Shown: positions 33,895-45,258, counted from the stretch's first letter. The stretch: 64,000 nt of DNA from Mycobacterium ostraviense (GCF_002705925.1 NZ_NKRE01000001.1:2621282-2685281); one strand, 5' to 3'. Notes: generated from the letters alone by a model not told the origin. Numbers and translations: made by a program.

Positions 33895-35718
33895 CTACTC
33901 GGCCAGCCGTTCCTTGAGCGCGTCGAACTCGTCCTTGACGCCGGTGGGCAATTTCTCACCGACGAACTCCAGCCACTCCTCGATAAGCGGCAGCTCCGCG
34001 CGCCACTCATCGGGGTCAACCTTTAGCGCCTCGGCGACATCGGCCGCATCGACGTCTAACCCGTCCAGATCCAAGTCCTCGACGGCGGGAACGGTGCCGA
34101 TCGGGGTGGTTCGGCCGCCGGCCCGGTGCTCGATGCGCTCCACAATCCACTTCAATACCCGGCTGTTCTCGCCGAAGCCGGGCCACAGGAAGTGCCCGTC
34201 GTGGCCGCGGCGGAACCAGTTGACGAAGAACACCTTCGGCAGCTTGGACTCGTCGGCGTTCTTGCCCAGGTTGATCCAGTGCTGGAAGTAGTCCCCGACG
34301 TGGTAGCCGAGGAACGGCAGCATGGCCATCGGGTCGCGACGTACGTTGCCGACCTTGCCCTCGGCGGCGGCGGTCTGCTCGCTGCCCAGGGTCGCACCGA
34401 TGAACACCCCGTGCTGCCAGTCACGCGCCTCGGTGACCAGCGGAATCGTGGTCTTGCGGCGACCACCGAACAGGATTCCGGAAATCGGCACGCCCTGCGG
34501 GTCGTCCCACTCGGGTGCCAGGATGGGGCACTGCGACATCGGGGTGCAATACCGTGAATTCGGGTGTGCCGCTTTGGTTTCCGTTTCGCGGATATACCAG
34601 TCGTTGCCCTTCCAGTCGATCAGGTGGTCGGGCTCGCCCTCCAGGCCTTCCCACCACACCTCGCCGTCATCGGTCAGCGCGACGTTGGTGAACACCGTGT
34701 TGCCCGCGGCGATGGTGCGCATGGCGTTGGGATTGGACTTCCAGTTGGTGCCCGGCGCCACCCCGAAGAACCCGAACTCGGGATTGACCGCGTATAGCCG
34801 GCCGTCCTTGCCGAACCGCATCCACGCGATGTCGTCGCCGAGCGTCTCGGCGCGCCAACCCGGGATTGTCGGCTGCAGCATCGCCAGGTTGGTCTTGCCA
34901 CACGCCGACGGAAACGCCGCCGCGAAGTAGTAGGCCTTGTTCTCCGGGGAGATCAGCTTGAGGATCAGCATGTGCTCGGCCAGCCAGCCCTCGTCGCGGG
35001 CCATGGCCGAGGCGATCCGCAGTGAGTAGCACTTCTTGCCCAGCAGCGCGTTGCCGCCGTAGCCCGAGCCGTAGCTCCAGATCTCGCGGGTTTCGGGGAA
35101 GTGGGTGATGTACTTGGTGTCGTTGCAGGGCCACGGCACGTCCTTCTGACCTGCTTCTAACGGCGCGCCCACCGAGTGCAGCGCCTTGACGAAGAACCCG
35201 TCGTCGCCGATCTTCTCCAGGGCGGCCTTGCCCATGCGGGTCATGGTGCGCATCGAGACGACGACGTATTCGGAGTCGGTGATCTCCACGCCGAGCTTGG
35301 GGTCTTCGGCACCGAGCGGGCCCATGCAGAACGGCACCACGTACATGGTGCGCCCCCGCATGCAGCCGCGGTACAGGTCTTTCATGATGGACCGCATTTC
35401 GTCCGGGTCCATCCAGTTGTTGGTGGGGCCGGCGTCGACCTCGCGCTCGGAGCAGATGAAGGTGCGTGACTCCACCCGCGCCACATCCGACGGGTCGGAC
35501 AGCGCCAGGAAGGAGTTCGGGTACTTCTCCGGGTTGAGCCGGGTGAATGTGCCGGCATCGACCAACTGATCGGCGAGCCGCTGGAACTCCTCCGCTGATC
35601 CGTCGGCGAAGACAACCCGGTCAGGCTCAGTGAGCTCGGCGACCTCCTCCACCCAAGACAGCAGCCCCTGATGATTAGTCGGCGCAGTGTCTAAACCGGG
35701 AATGGTCGCTGAGGTCAT
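33895..35718 (-). CDS. pckA: GTP-dependent phosphoenolpyruvate carboxykinase
   Basis: This 607-residue enzyme converts oxaloacetate and GTP to phosphoenolpyruvate, the entry to gluconeogenesis when mycobacteria grow on fatty acids or cholesterol. The kinase-1a P-loop is [12 protein letters not shown] with the reactive Cys273. The metal/substrate segments include [21 protein letters not shown], and the guanine-binding FFVNWFRRG is towards the C terminus. Length equals that of the H37Rv enzyme (Rv0211). It stands as a single gene with 210 bases upstream for its own promoter. Neighbouring fad, ech and lip genes fit a role in lipid-fed growth. Confidence 0.96.
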   Translation of the reverse strand: MTSATIPGLDTAPTNHQGLLSWVEEVAELTEPDRVVFADGSAEEFQRLADQLVDAGTFTRLNPEKYPNSFLALSDPSDVARVESRTFICSEREVDAGPTNNWMDPDEMRSIMKDLYRGCMRGRTMYVVPFCMGPLGAEDPKLGVEITDSEYVVVSMRTMTRMGKAALEKIGDDGFFVKALHSVGAPLEAGQKDVPWPCNDTKYITHFPETREIWSYGSGYGGNALLGKKCYSLRIASAMARDEGWLAEHMLILKLISPENKAYYFAAAFPSACGKTNLAMLQPTIPGWRAETLGDDIAWMRFGKDGRLYAVNPEFGFFGVAPGTNWKSNPNAMRTIAAGNTVFTNVALTDDGEVWWEGLEGEPDHLIDWKGNDWYIRETETKAAHPNSRYCTPMSQCPILAPEWDDPQGVPISGILFGGRRKTTIPLVTEARDWQHGVFIGATLGSEQTAAAEGKVGNVRRDPMAMLPFLGYHVGDYFQHWINLGKNADESKLPKVFFVNWFRRGHDGHFLWPGFGENSRVLKWIVERIEHRAGGRTTPIGTVPAVEDLDLDGLDVDAADVAEALKVDPDEWRAELPLIEEWLEFVGEKLPTGVKDEFDALKERLAE

Positions 35719-35928
35719 CGAACTCTCCTGAGATTCTGCTGCGTATCTGCGGCTAGTTGTCGGCTGGTATCGGCGTCGAGGATCTATCTGGGGTCGGTTT
35801 ATGCGTTCGCTAGCACGACTGTTGACCCGGTGTGCTTATCAATACAGGTTATCGTGCATCACTTGTCGCGGAAGGCCAGGGCGGGTATAAGCCTCCTCAC
35901 AAGACCGATTCAGAAGGATCAATATCCT

Positions 35929-37488
35929 TCACCTTTTGCTGTTTTTGCTGCCTCTGGCTGCTGGCGCGCCAACGACAGTGCCGACGCCCTCGGATTGGGT
36001 GCCAACCGTGGGTGTACCCGGTTCGCCCAGTTGGTTACGCACCGCGTCAAGCGCGGCTTGAATCGCGGGCAGCTCCCGATCCCGCAGTGCGGCGGCTCGC
36101 GCCGCGGCGATGGTGTGTTCGCGCAGTTCGGCGTCAATCACGCTGACCTGGTGGGCCACCCGGGCGTGCTCGGCCTCGTCGCGTGCGCTCAGCACGGTGC
36201 TCAGCAGCGACTCGGCGACCAGCACCCGGCCGGCAACCAGTTCATCCAGCACGGAGCGCAGCGCCGACATCACGTCGCCCGTCCAGCGATCCAGCACGGC
36301 GCGGTCGCTCAGCACAGCGCGGGTGTGGACCACCCACAGCGTCAGCGCCAACCCGAGCGCCACACATCCGACGATCCCGGCCCCCGTCAGCCAGGGGTTC
36401 AGCCAGGGGTTGAGCCGGGGCTCCAGTCCGGCCAGCAACCGGCTCAGCGTCAGTGCCACACCCAGTCCGAAGCCGGCACCCAACACCACCATGAGCCGGG
36501 CCTCCAACCTCCGCGACTTCAACGGCGGGCCCGCAATGGCGACCGTCGGGAGCGTTTCGGCGGGCGGAAGCCCGATGGGCACGCTCAGCGCCTGCGCCAC
36601 GTCGGCGAGCCTCCGGTGGACGGCCTCGCTCACCTCGGCGAGCGCCCCGGCGATCCGGCTGCGGGCGTGCTGTTCGAACTCGGCAATCTTGCGCCGGGGC
36701 AGGGCCGCGATGTCCTCCTGCAGCTCGACACGCATCGATGAACAACGGTTGCGGGCAAAGTAGGACAACTGGACCCGCGCCTGCTGGACCTGACCGCGCA
36801 GCGCAATTGCGTGCTCTGTTCTCGACCGACGCCGCTGCCGCAGGGCCGCACTGCGTTCCTCACGCAAGGCATCCACTCGTGCCTTGCGGCCGGCGCCTTC
36901 GGCGTCGCGCCGGAACCGCTGCGCGACCGTCTGCAGCCGCGATTCCCAGGCACGCAACCTGTTGCGCCGGGCGATGTCCGGATCGACGAGCTGACTGAGC
37001 AGTACGACGACCAGGTCGTCCATCCGCGCCTGCCCCAGCTGCGGCGCGGCGGCCGCGCCCACCCATGGCACGTCGGCGTAACGAGGCGCATGCGCCGCCA
37101 GCGTGGCCCGGTCCGCGGCCAGCACCTCGCGCCAGCTGCGGTGCACGTCGACTTTGGACGCCACCCCGATCACCACGTCGGTGTGCTCGGCGGCGGCATC
37201 CAGCAGCACGCAGTCGGATTCGGTCAGCGGGGCCGCCGCGGAGACCACGAACACCACCGCGGTCGGCGCGTCGCCGGGTGCCAGCTCCGGCGATTCGACG
37301 AACTCGCGTTGCGGCGCCCGTTGCCGGAGGGCAGCTACCACACTGCTCACGCCGGCCAGCCAAGGGCCGGTCACCAGGACCACGTCGCGGCGACGGATCA
37401 CCGTCGGACCCACCTTGGGTCCGATCGCCGCCACCAGTGCGTCAACCCGGGCGGCCGGGTCGTCGCGGGCCGCGCCGATCACCCGCAT
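35929..37488 (-). CDS. Membrane-anchored degenerate GTPase-like protein
   Basis: This 519-residue protein has a P-loop-like segment VVLVTGPWLAGVSSVVAAL near residue 36, where the Walker Lys is missing. A G4-like ASKVD follows near 112. Then comes a long charged helical region with coiled-coil character (about 195-290, rich in Arg/Glu/Gln). Two membrane helices (about 330-352 and 370-392) and a helical C terminus complete it. The layout recalls bacterial dynamin-like proteins, but this is inference. The ATG at 37488 overlaps the end of the upstream GTPase-like gene by ten bases, so the two proteins probably act together. It is the equivalent of Rv0210. Its function is unknown. Confidence 0.8.
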   Translation of the reverse strand: MRVIGAARDDPAARVDALVAAIGPKVGPTVIRRRDVVLVTGPWLAGVSSVVAALRQRAPQREFVESPELAPGDAPTAVVFVVSAAAPLTESDCVLLDAAAEHTDVVIGVASKVDVHRSWREVLAADRATLAAHAPRYADVPWVGAAAAPQLGQARMDDLVVVLLSQLVDPDIARRNRLRAWESRLQTVAQRFRRDAEGAGRKARVDALREERSAALRQRRRSRTEHAIALRGQVQQARVQLSYFARNRCSSMRVELQEDIAALPRRKIAEFEQHARSRIAGALAEVSEAVHRRLADVAQALSVPIGLPPAETLPTVAIAGPPLKSRRLEARLMVVLGAGFGLGVALTLSRLLAGLEPRLNPWLNPWLTGAGIVGCVALGLALTLWVVHTRAVLSDRAVLDRWTGDVMSALRSVLDELVAGRVLVAESLLSTVLSARDEAEHARVAHQVSVIDAELREHTIAAARAAALRDRELPAIQAALDAVRNQLGEPGTPTVGTQSEGVGTVVGAPAARGSKNSKR

Positions 37489-38537
37489 TCCCCTGACTCG
37501 GCTAACCCGCCCGCCCGCGACCAGAGCCGAAGCGAGCCCCTGGCGATATCGGTGCCGCAGGCACGCTGCAGGCCGCTCGGGCCGGCCCGGCCGTAACGCA
37601 GCCAATGCAACGCCCGCCGCAAGTGGGCGTCCGGATCGTCGGAGGGCAGGCCCGCCGACCCGGCTGGCTCGCTCCCGGACGCCGCAACCGTGTCCAGCGC
37701 GACGGCCATCCGGGCCAGCACCGTGCCGTCGCAGGACAAGAATTCGCTGATTCGCTCGTCGGTCACGGCCACCGCCTCGAGTGCCGTGACGGCGTCGAGT
37801 ATCCGCTGGTAACGCGCCTCGGCTCCGGCGGCAATCACCCTGGCCACGACGACGTCGACACCGCTGACCCTGCGCAGCAGGACGCGGACTTGCGCTGGCG
37901 TGCCGCCGCGGCGCAAGGCGGCGACGGCAAGCGCGATGCCGAACAGGTCGAGGGCCTCCAGCAGCCGCAGCCGCATCGGGATCGGCACCGTGAGCTCCGC
38001 CGCCAGGAAGCCGTCGAACGATCCGTCTAGGGCGGGCAAGCCGTCAGGATGGGCGGCCAGCGCTCGCAGCGCCAGCCAGAATGCCTCGTCGAGATCATCG
38101 AGCGCGGCGACCGCGAGTAGCCCGACCATGGGCTCGACGGGTAGGCCGACCAGCACCGCAAAGCAAGCGCACCGGGTTTGCGCCGCGGCCAGCGGTCCGG
38201 CTCCGCCAAACCCGGTCAGATCCGCCTTGTTCAGCACCACCACCACCGGTTGCCTGGCATCTTGCAGGCTCGTGAGGGCATCGCGGTCTTCGGGTTTAAG
38301 CACCTCCGCAACGACGTACACCTGGACGTCGGCTACGTCCGGCGACGTAGCCACAGTCAATCCTGCCTGGCCCAAGGCGCGCGTCACGGTGCTACAGCCC
38401 GGCCCGCGTCGTCCGCAGACCGCCACCTTCAACGGTTGGGCGACTTGCTCGGCGATCGCCTGAAGCCGCTGGTCAGCGCAGCTGGCAGCGAGTCCAGCCA
38501 GCCCGCTGATGAAGATCTGATGACCCTGCCCCGTCAT
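37479..38537 (-). CDS. GTPase-like protein with altered P-loop
   Basis: This 352-residue protein has a Ras-like start, LKVAVCGRRGPGCSTVTRAL (about residues 36-55), where Cys stands in the place of the Walker A Lys. The G4 motif NKAD is intact in VVVVLNKADLTGFGG near 100. The rest is helical, and no membrane helix is seen. It may bind guanine nucleotide weakly or serve as the partner of the downstream membrane protein, whose start codon lies inside this gene. It is the equivalent of Rv0209. Pairs of this kind resemble IniA/IniC-type dynamin-like pairs in organisation only. Confidence 0.8.
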   Translation of the reverse strand: MTGQGHQIFISGLAGLAASCADQRLQAIAEQVAQPLKVAVCGRRGPGCSTVTRALGQAGLTVATSPDVADVQVYVVAEVLKPEDRDALTSLQDARQPVVVVLNKADLTGFGGAGPLAAAQTRCACFAVLVGLPVEPMVGLLAVAALDDLDEAFWLALRALAAHPDGLPALDGSFDGFLAAELTVPIPMRLRLLEALDLFGIALAVAALRRGGTPAQVRVLLRRVSGVDVVVARVIAAGAEARYQRILDAVTALEAVAVTDERISEFLSCDGTVLARMAVALDTVAASGSEPAGSAGLPSDDPDAHLRRALHWLRYGRAGPSGLQRACGTDIARGSLRLWSRAGGLAESGECG

Positions 38538-38798
38538 GTCCCCCGTCTAAGTCCGCCGACGTGGTTGAATATTTCGCCCACCGAATGGTGGCAGCTGGTC
38601 GGCCGCCCCGCTAGCCAGCCCCGACCAGCTTTGCCTAGCCCGCTAGCAGTGCACGGGTTCCGCAGCTAACGCCCTCACGGAACCTACGGCGGATGCTGCA
38701 CCCTGCGCGGCGCCCAGCCTGCCGCACCGCCAGTTCGCGAACAACCGGCTGCCGATCCAACCGGACGTAGATTCCGCTCGCCACAAGTCAAGAGCGGG

Positions 38799-39242
38799 TT
38801 ACCGCGGCCTGGTGGTGTCTTCGCCCCGAGCGGCGGCGAGGTGTTTGGCGGTGTCCACATAGTGCCGCATAGCGCAAATTTTCCCGGCGCGTCGAACGTC
38901 CACAGGTGAAGCTCTTCGTCGTGGAAGTGACCGCCGCCAGGGACAGCGGCCTCCATCACGATTTCGGCCACAACCTGTTTCTGGTTCGCCATCATCGAAC
39001 GGACCGTAAATTCCCTGACCTCGAATGTGCCGACCATACGGAAGAATTCGGCGACACCGTCCTTATCGCTTCGCGGCTGCAGCCAAGGAGCGCTGGCTCG
39101 TTCAGACGGAGTGGTCCAATGTTCCCTGCGCACATCGTCGGCGAGCACCATCGAGGATGGCCGCGACATCTCCCGTGCCGAACGCCTCGTAGACATGTTG
39201 GACAGTGGCAAGGTGGTCAGCTGCCAGATCCGAGTCTGTCAT
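38799..39242 (-). pseudogene. SnoaL-like (NTF2 fold) protein broken by two frameshifts
   Basis: The ATG at 39242 opens MTDSDLAADHLATVQHVYEA, then FGTGDVAAILD, a typical SnoaL-like N terminus. Near 39145 one extra base shifts the frame. The next frame gives LADDVRREHWTTPSERASAP, then EFTVRSMMANQKQVVAEIV and HDEELHLWTFD. Near 38880 one base is missing, and the original frame resumes as MRHYVDTAKHLAAARGEDTT and stops at 38799. With both corrections the protein would be a normal 147 residues. It is dead unless the two shifts are sequencing errors. Confidence 0.8.
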
Positions 39243-39433
39243 TCGCCAAGTGTGCACTCGGGCTCCGGCCAACGCCCGAGGCGACGCGCCGGCCGGTCGA
39301 GAATGCCGCGGCGATCACGGCCACGTCTACCGGCGCCCACGAGGCCGAGATGTGCGGGGTATCCGAGGCCCGTACCAGCCAAAGGCAACTGTTGGGTATC
39401 AATCTGGCCCAGGAGCGGCTACACCTGCATTTG

Positions 39434-40240
39434 ATGAGCCACCATGGACCAATGCATGCGCAACCCGAGGTTGGGTTACGTCCCGACTCGCCGGCCCTGC
39501 CCAGACCGGAGTCCGGCGAGCAACACCGGGGCAGCGCGTGGGGCCAGCTGCCGGCCACCAGTCTTCGCTCGCGCCATTCGGCGTTGTCGAGCACCCAGCG
39601 CCAGACCTGGGACCGGCTGTGGCCGGAGCTGGGCATCGACGCGCTCGCCGGGTCATCTCGCCGGGGACCCGTGGACACCCGGGCGTGGTTCGGCCGCGAC
39701 GCGCCCCTGGTGCTGGAGATCGGCTGCGGCAGCGGGACCTCGACGCTGACAATGGCGCAGGCCGAGCCTCATCTCGACGTGATCGCGGTCGAAATTTACC
39801 GCCGGGGCCTGGCGCAGCTGCTGTGCGCGATCGACAGTGAGAGCGCGACCAATATCCGGTTGATCCGCGGCAACGGGATCGACGTGTTGAAAGACCTGAT
39901 CACCTCGAATTCGCTGTCCGGGGTCCGGGTGTTCTTCCCCGATCCCTGGCCCAAGGCGCGACATCACAAGCGGCGGCTGCTGCAGCCTGCCACCATCGCC
40001 CTGATCGCCGACCGGCTAATCGCCGGAGGTGTGCTGCACGCCGCGACCGACCACCCCGGCTACGCCGAGCACATCGCCGCCGCCGGCGACGCCGAACCGC
40101 GGTTGGCCCGCGCTGATCCGCGCACCGAGACCCTGCCGATCTCGATCGTTCGCCCCACGACCAAATACGAAACCAAAGCCCACGATGCCGGCAGCGCCGT
40201 CAGCGAGCTGGTCTGGAGAAAACCGAAATCAGATGACTAA
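39434..40240 (+). CDS. trmB: tRNA (guanine-N7)-methyltransferase TrmB
   Basis: This 268-residue SAM enzyme makes m7G46 in tRNA. Motif I is VLEIGCGSGTSTLTMA, and the strand-2 Glu is in DVIAVEIYRRGL. The TrmB signature VFFPDPWPKARHHKRRL and the later TDHPGYAEH are present. The N-terminal 80 residues are variable in mycobacteria. The ATG at 39434 (MSHHGPMHAQPEVGLR) matches the family start; the frame is open further up but runs antisense to the SnoaL relic. The next gene starts directly after its stop. It is the equivalent of Rv0208c. Confidence 0.92.
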   Translation: MSHHGPMHAQPEVGLRPDSPALPRPESGEQHRGSAWGQLPATSLRSRHSALSSTQRQTWDRLWPELGIDALAGSSRRGPVDTRAWFGRDAPLVLEIGCGSGTSTLTMAQAEPHLDVIAVEIYRRGLAQLLCAIDSESATNIRLIRGNGIDVLKDLITSNSLSGVRVFFPDPWPKARHHKRRLLQPATIALIADRLIAGGVLHAATDHPGYAEHIAAAGDAEPRLARADPRTETLPISIVRPTTKYETKAHDAGSAVSELVWRKPKSDD

Positions 40241-40996
40241 ATGAGCCTGACTGAAGACGTCACCACACAAGCGTCAGAACCCGTCGCCGGGGCCGCGGTA
40301 TCACCGCTGCCGTCGGTGCTGGCCGGCGATTTGTCCAAGGTCGGCGTGACCGGCCTGGCCCCGCCGATGGGTCGGGTCCTGTTGGTTTGGGACGCTCCCA
40401 ACCTCGACATGGGGCTGGGCTCGATCCTCGGGCGCCGCCCCACCGCACTGGAACGACCTCGTTTCGACGCGCTGGGCCGCTGGCTGCTGGCCCGCACCGC
40501 GGCGGTCGCCGCCAGGGCGGCCGGCGGCCCGGCCATCCGAGTCGAACCGGAGGCCACCGTCTTCACCAATATCGCGCCCGGCAGCGCCGACGTGGTACGC
40601 CCGTGGGTGGACGCACTGCGCAACGTCGGGTTCGCCGTCTTCGCCAAACCCAAGATCGACGAGGACAGCGACGTCGACCGCGACATGCTCGAGCACATCG
40701 ACAAGCGCTACCGGGAAGGGCTGGCAGGGCTGGTCGTGGCCTCGGCGGACGGTCAGGCATTCCGGCAGCCGTTGGAGGAGATCGCCCGGGGCGGAATCCC
40801 AGTTCAAGTGCTTGGATTTCGTGAACACGCCAGTTGGGCGCTAGCGTCGGATACCTTGGAGTTCGTCGACCTGGAGGACATTGCCGGTGTTTTCCGGGAG
40901 CCGCTCCCCCGAATCGGCCTCGATTCGCTACCTGAGCAGGGAGCTTGGCTGCAGCCGTTCCGGCCGCTGACCTCGCTGTTGACCTCGCGGATGTGA
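40241..40996 (+). CDS. NYN-domain protein, putative RNase
   Basis: This 251-residue protein contains an NYN domain of the PIN-like nuclease fold. The first acidic motif is RVLLVWDAPNLDMGL (about residues 45-59), the second is in PKIDEDSDVDRDML, and the third in LVVASADGQAF. Such domains cleave RNA using clustered Asp residues and Mg2+, so an RNA-processing role next to TrmB is plausible. The ATG begins on the base after the trmB stop codon. mmpL3 follows 82 bases downstream. It is the equivalent of Rv0207c. Confidence 0.86.
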   Translation: MSLTEDVTTQASEPVAGAAVSPLPSVLAGDLSKVGVTGLAPPMGRVLLVWDAPNLDMGLGSILGRRPTALERPRFDALGRWLLARTAAVAARAAGGPAIRVEPEATVFTNIAPGSADVVRPWVDALRNVGFAVFAKPKIDEDSDVDRDMLEHIDKRYREGLAGLVVASADGQAFRQPLEEIARGGIPVQVLGFREHASWALASDTLEFVDLEDIAGVFREPLPRIGLDSLPEQGAWLQPFRPLTSLLTSRM

Positions 40997-41078
40997 CAGG
41001 CCTCGCGTCTGAGACAACCGAGCGTCTGACAACCGAAGAGCAATGCGCGGGTCGCTAACGATCCAGTAAGGAGATTAC

Positions 41079-43907
41079 GTGTTCGCCTGGTGGGGTCGAA
41101 TTGTGTACCGCTACCGGTTCATCGTAATCGGCGTCACGGTGGCGTTGTGCCTCGGCGGCGGGGTCTTCGGGCTGAGCCTGGGTAAGCACGTCACGCAGAG
41201 CGGCTTCTACGACGACGGCAGCCAGTCGGTCAAGGCGTCGATACTGGGCGACCAGGTCTACGGCCGGGACCGGACCGGTCACATCGTCGCGATCTTCAAA
41301 GCCCCTGACGGCAAGACGGTCAACGACCCGGCGTGGTCGAAGAACATCACCGACGAGCTCAACCGATTCGTGCAGGACCACCCCGACCAGGTGATGGGCT
41401 GGGCCGGCTATCTCCGGGCACCGGACACCACCAGCACGGTCGTCAAGGGCATGGCCACCGAGGACAAGAAGTACACGTTCGTGTCCATCCCGCTCAAGGG
41501 CGACGACGACGACACCATCCTGACCAATTACAAGGACATTGCGCCGTCGCTGCAGAAGCTCGACGGCGGCACGGTTCAACTCGCCGGCCTCGAGCCGGTG
41601 GCCGAGGCGCTGACCGGCACCATCGCCACCGACCAGCGACGGATGGAAGTGCTGGCCCTGCCGTTGGTGGCCGTGGTGCTGTTCCTGGTGTTCGGCGGCG
41701 CGGTCGCCGCGTGCCTTCCGGTGATGGTCGGCGGTCTGAGCATCGCGGGCGCGCTGGGCATCCTGCGGTTGGTGGCGGTGTTCGGGCCGGTGCACTTCTT
41801 TGCCCAGCCCGTGGTCTCGCTGATCGGCCTCGGCATCGCGGTGGACTACGGACTCTTCGTGGTGAGCCGTTTCCGGGAGGAGATCGCCGAAGGCTACGAC
41901 ACCGAAGCCGCGGTCAGACGCACCGTGATGACCGCCGGCCGAACCGTCGCTTTCTCGGCGGTGCTGATCATCGCCTCCGGGATCAGCCTGCTGATGCTGC
42001 CGCAGGGCTTCGTGAAATCGCTGACCTATGCGCTGATCGCCGCGGTCGGGTTGGCCGCCCTGCTCTCGATCACCCTGCTGCCGGCTGTTCTGGGCGTCCT
42101 TGGCCGCCATGTCGACGCGCTCGGTGTCCGCACCGCATTCCGGGTGCCCTTCCTGCGCAACTGGAAGGTTTCGCGGGCCTACCTGAACTGGCTCGCCGAC
42201 CGACTGCAGAAGACCAAGACCCGCGAAGAGGTCGAGGCCGGCTTCTGGGGCAAGCTCGTCAACTGGGTGATGCGGCGACCTCTGATCTTCGCCATCCCGA
42301 TCGTCGTCGGCATGTTCGCCCTGGTTCTTCCGCTATTCAACCTGTCACTGGGCGGCATGAGCGAGAAGTACCTGCCGCCCAACAACTCGGTGCGCCAGTC
42401 CCAGGAGCACTTCGACCAGCTCTTCCCCGGATACCGCACCAATCCGCTGACCCTGGTGATCCAGTCGACCAACCACCAGCCCGTCACCGACCAGCAGGTT
42501 GCCGACATCCGCAGTAAGGCGATGTCGATCAGCGGATTCATCGAACCGGACAACGACCCGGCGAACATGTGGCAGGAGCGCAGCGTCGCGCCCGGCGCGT
42601 CGAAGGATCCCTCGGTACGGGTGCTGCAGAACGGGCTGATCAACCCGGGCGACGCGGCGAAGAAGCTGCAAGAGCTGCGCGCGATCACGCCACCCAAGGG
42701 ACTCGAGGTCTACGTCGGCGGCACTCCGGCGCTGGAGCAGGACTCCATCCACAGCCTGTTCGACAATATGCCGGCGATGCTCGTCATCCTGCTCACCGCC
42801 ACCACGCTGCTGATGTTCCTGGCCTTCGGGTCGGTGGTGCTGCCGATCAAGGCCGCGGTGATGAGCGCGCTGACGCTTGGGTCCACCATGGGCATCCTGA
42901 CGTGGATATTCGTCGACGGACACGGCTCGGGGTTGCTGAACTTCACCGCAACGCCGTTAACCGCGCCGGTGATCGCGCTCGTGGTGGCGGTGGGCTACGG
43001 CTTGGCGACCGACTACGAGGTGTTCCTGGTCTCCCGCATGGTCGAGGCCCGGGAAAGCGGCATGTCCACCCAGGAGGCCATCCGCATCGGCACGGCCACC
43101 ACCGGGCGCCTGATCACCGCGGCCGCGTTGGTGCTGGCCGTGGTCGCCGGGTCGTTCGTGTTCTCCGACCTGGTGATGATGAAGTACTTGGCGTTCGGCC
43201 TGATGGCGGCGCTGCTGCTGGACGCGACCGTGGTGCGGATGTTCCTGGTGCCGTCGGTGATGAAGCTGCTCGGCGACGACTGCTGGTGGGCTCCACGATG
43301 GATGCGACGAGTGCAGACCCGCATCGGCCTCGGCGAGATCCAGCTACCCGACGAACGCAAGCGGCCGGTGACCGACGGTCGCGTCGCCCGGCCTCCGGTC
43401 ACCGCCGGCCTGGTCGCCGCCGGTCCGCGGCCCCCGCACGATCCCACCCACCCGTCGACGCCGGAGTCATCGCAACGCGGGTCCGCCCGGCCGGAGATCG
43501 GGCCTGCGCACAGCGGGCCGTCCAGCGCGGGCACCAAGCAGATCCCGATCAAGGCAAGCCAGCGGAGCGAACCGCCGACAACTCGGCTGGCCGCGCCCGG
43601 CAAACCGGGCGCGCCGGGTCGCGGATCGAGCAGCCCCGCGCCCGCGGCGCCGTCGTCGGCCCGGCCGCCGGCCCCATCGGCAGGTCAGACTCGCGCCATG
43701 CCGATTCCGGGGAGCCGTTCCGGCGATACCGACTCGGCCGATGCCACCGCCAAGCTGCCGGTCCAACGGCCGGAAGACAGCGACTCCGACGCGGCCACTG
43801 AGCAGCTCAACGCGCAGGGCGACAACGGCGCCGACGGCACCCGGCGCCGGCGCGGGGCCGGCGGCCTGTCCGCCCAGGACCTGCTGCGCCGCGAGGGACG
43901 GCTTTAG
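41079..43907 (+). CDS. mmpL3: Trehalose monomycolate flippase MmpL3
   Basis: This 942-residue RND transporter moves trehalose monomycolate across the plasma membrane and is essential in mycobacteria. Two proton-relay pairs are present at the expected places: Asp256/Tyr257 (AVDYGLF) and Asp645/Tyr646 (ATDYEVF). Twelve helices and two porter domains precede a disordered Pro/Ser/Ala-rich C-terminal tail (about residues 755-942). AAGGAG precedes the GTG start at 41079. Its TAG overlaps the stop of the convergent permease gene by two bases. It is the equivalent of Rv0206c. Confidence 0.97.
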   Translation: MFAWWGRIVYRYRFIVIGVTVALCLGGGVFGLSLGKHVTQSGFYDDGSQSVKASILGDQVYGRDRTGHIVAIFKAPDGKTVNDPAWSKNITDELNRFVQDHPDQVMGWAGYLRAPDTTSTVVKGMATEDKKYTFVSIPLKGDDDDTILTNYKDIAPSLQKLDGGTVQLAGLEPVAEALTGTIATDQRRMEVLALPLVAVVLFLVFGGAVAACLPVMVGGLSIAGALGILRLVAVFGPVHFFAQPVVSLIGLGIAVDYGLFVVSRFREEIAEGYDTEAAVRRTVMTAGRTVAFSAVLIIASGISLLMLPQGFVKSLTYALIAAVGLAALLSITLLPAVLGVLGRHVDALGVRTAFRVPFLRNWKVSRAYLNWLADRLQKTKTREEVEAGFWGKLVNWVMRRPLIFAIPIVVGMFALVLPLFNLSLGGMSEKYLPPNNSVRQSQEHFDQLFPGYRTNPLTLVIQSTNHQPVTDQQVADIRSKAMSISGFIEPDNDPANMWQERSVAPGASKDPSVRVLQNGLINPGDAAKKLQELRAITPPKGLEVYVGGTPALEQDSIHSLFDNMPAMLVILLTATTLLMFLAFGSVVLPIKAAVMSALTLGSTMGILTWIFVDGHGSGLLNFTATPLTAPVIALVVAVGYGLATDYEVFLVSRMVEARESGMSTQEAIRIGTATTGRLITAAALVLAVVAGSFVFSDLVMMKYLAFGLMAALLLDATVVRMFLVPSVMKLLGDDCWWAPRWMRRVQTRIGLGEIQLPDERKRPVTDGRVARPPVTAGLVAAGPRPPHDPTHPSTPESSQRGSARPEIGPAHSGPSSAGTKQIPIKASQRSEPPTTRLAAPGKPGAPGRGSSSPAPAAPSSARPPAPSAGQTRAMPIPGSRSGDTDSADATAKLPVQRPEDSDSDAATEQLNAQGDNGADGTRRRRGAGGLSAQDLLRREGRL

Positions 43908-45067
43908 GTTTCCTGCGGCTGTCCTTCGTCGGCCGCGTCGGGATTGTCCGGTTCGGCCTGCAGGATTGTCGACGGCTCCTCGGGCTGCTCGGCGGCGCCG
44001 GCCGCGGTCGACGGGTCGGTGGCCAGCAACACCTGCATCGCGTTGTTGAGGAACGCGACCGTGGGGACGGCCAGCAGGGCTCCCACAATTCCGGCAAGGA
44101 CCCCGCCGGTCGAAATCGCCAGCACCACCGCCAGCGGGTGAATCGAGACCGCACGACCCATCACCAGCGGCTGCAGCAAATGGGCCTCGAGCTGATTGAC
44201 CGCGATGAGCAAACCAAGAGTGATCAGCGCGTAAACCAGTCCCTTAGCCAACAGGGCCACCACCACGGCCAGCAAACCGGAGATCAACGCACCCAGCAGC
44301 GGGATGAAGGCACCCAGGAACACCAGCGAGGCCAGCGGCAGCGCGAGCGGCACCCCCATGATCGCCAACCCGGTGCCGACACCGATCGCGTCGGTCAGGG
44401 CGACCAGGAACGTGGCCCGCACATAGCCGATCAGCGAGGAGTATCCGGCGCGGCCGGCCTGCAGCACCCGGTCACGGGCCGGGGCGGGCACGATCTTGAC
44501 CACGTACTGCCAGATGTTGCGGCCGCCGTACAGGAAGAAGATCAGTGTGAACAGCACCAACACCGCACCGGTGAGCAATTCGGTGATGGTGGCGGCGGTG
44601 GAAATCGCGCCGCTGGTCAACTTGGCCTGATTGTTGCGCAGTGCCTCGATCGCGGCGTTACCGGCGTTGTCGATCTGTTCGCGGCGCAGCTGCGGCGGCC
44701 CTTCGATCAGCCACCTGCGGCTCGAGTCGATGCTGCGTTCGACATGCTTGACCAGATCGGGCAGGCCCACAATGAACTGGCTGATGACGAAGGCCAGGAT
44801 GCCGCCAAGGATCGCAAAACCGCCCAGCAACACCAGCGACACCGCGGCACCGCGCGGCACGCTGCGCAGGTCCAGCCAGTCCACGACCGGCACCAACAAC
44901 GCGCTCAAGATCAACGCCAGCAACACCGGAACGACGATGATTTCCAGCTTGCTGATGACCCAGATCGCCGCGAGTGCTGCAGCGAAAATGACCAACAAGC
45001 GCCACGACCATGCCGCGGTCTTGCGGACCAGGGGGGTTACCGAAGCATCGTCGAGGCTTGTCGACAT
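43904..45067 (-). CDS. AI-2E family transporter (PerM-like permease)
   Basis: This 387-residue membrane protein has seven to eight helices: a cluster at about 25-95, then a soluble segment (about 100-160), and further helices to residue 350. It carries the family pattern [20 protein letters not shown] and the C-terminal [20 protein letters not shown]. The tail is acidic and Gln-rich. Members exchange small ions or signals; some act as Na+/H+ antiporters. The stop overlaps that of mmpL3. It is the equivalent of Rv0205. The substrate is unknown. Confidence 0.88.
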   Translation of the reverse strand: MSTSLDDASVTPLVRKTAAWSWRLLVIFAAALAAIWVISKLEIIVVPVLLALILSALLVPVVDWLDLRSVPRGAAVSLVLLGGFAILGGILAFVISQFIVGLPDLVKHVERSIDSSRRWLIEGPPQLRREQIDNAGNAAIEALRNNQAKLTSGAISTAATITELLTGAVLVLFTLIFFLYGGRNIWQYVVKIVPAPARDRVLQAGRAGYSSLIGYVRATFLVALTDAIGVGTGLAIMGVPLALPLASLVFLGAFIPLLGALISGLLAVVVALLAKGLVYALITLGLLIAVNQLEAHLLQPLVMGRAVSIHPLAVVLAISTGGVLAGIVGALLAVPTVAFLNNAMQVLLATDPSTAAGAAEQPEEPSTILQAEPDNPDAADEGQPQET

Positions 45068-45258
45068 CCGGCAAGCCTAACCGGGCTGCGGCGCCGGCCT
45101 CCCGCAACGCCTCGAACGCCTCCCTACCCGATCCTGCATGGTGGCGGTCGCTTCCCGCCGCCCCCGCCGCCACGATCCGGTCACGACCCCAGAACGACCC
45201 TGACACAGTCGATGACGTGCGGAGATCGCGGCGCCACCTGCACGGCTACCCTTATCCG

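Noticed and set aside
33603-34026. Short plus-strand frames between PPE and pckA as a NadR remnant
   Set aside because: No nucleotidyltransferase HxGH or P-loop sequence can be seen in any frame.
38906-39433. Long N-terminal extension of trmB
   Set aside because: It is antisense to the SnoaL relic and low in family-like sequence; MSHHGPMHAQ at 39434 matches known TrmB openings.
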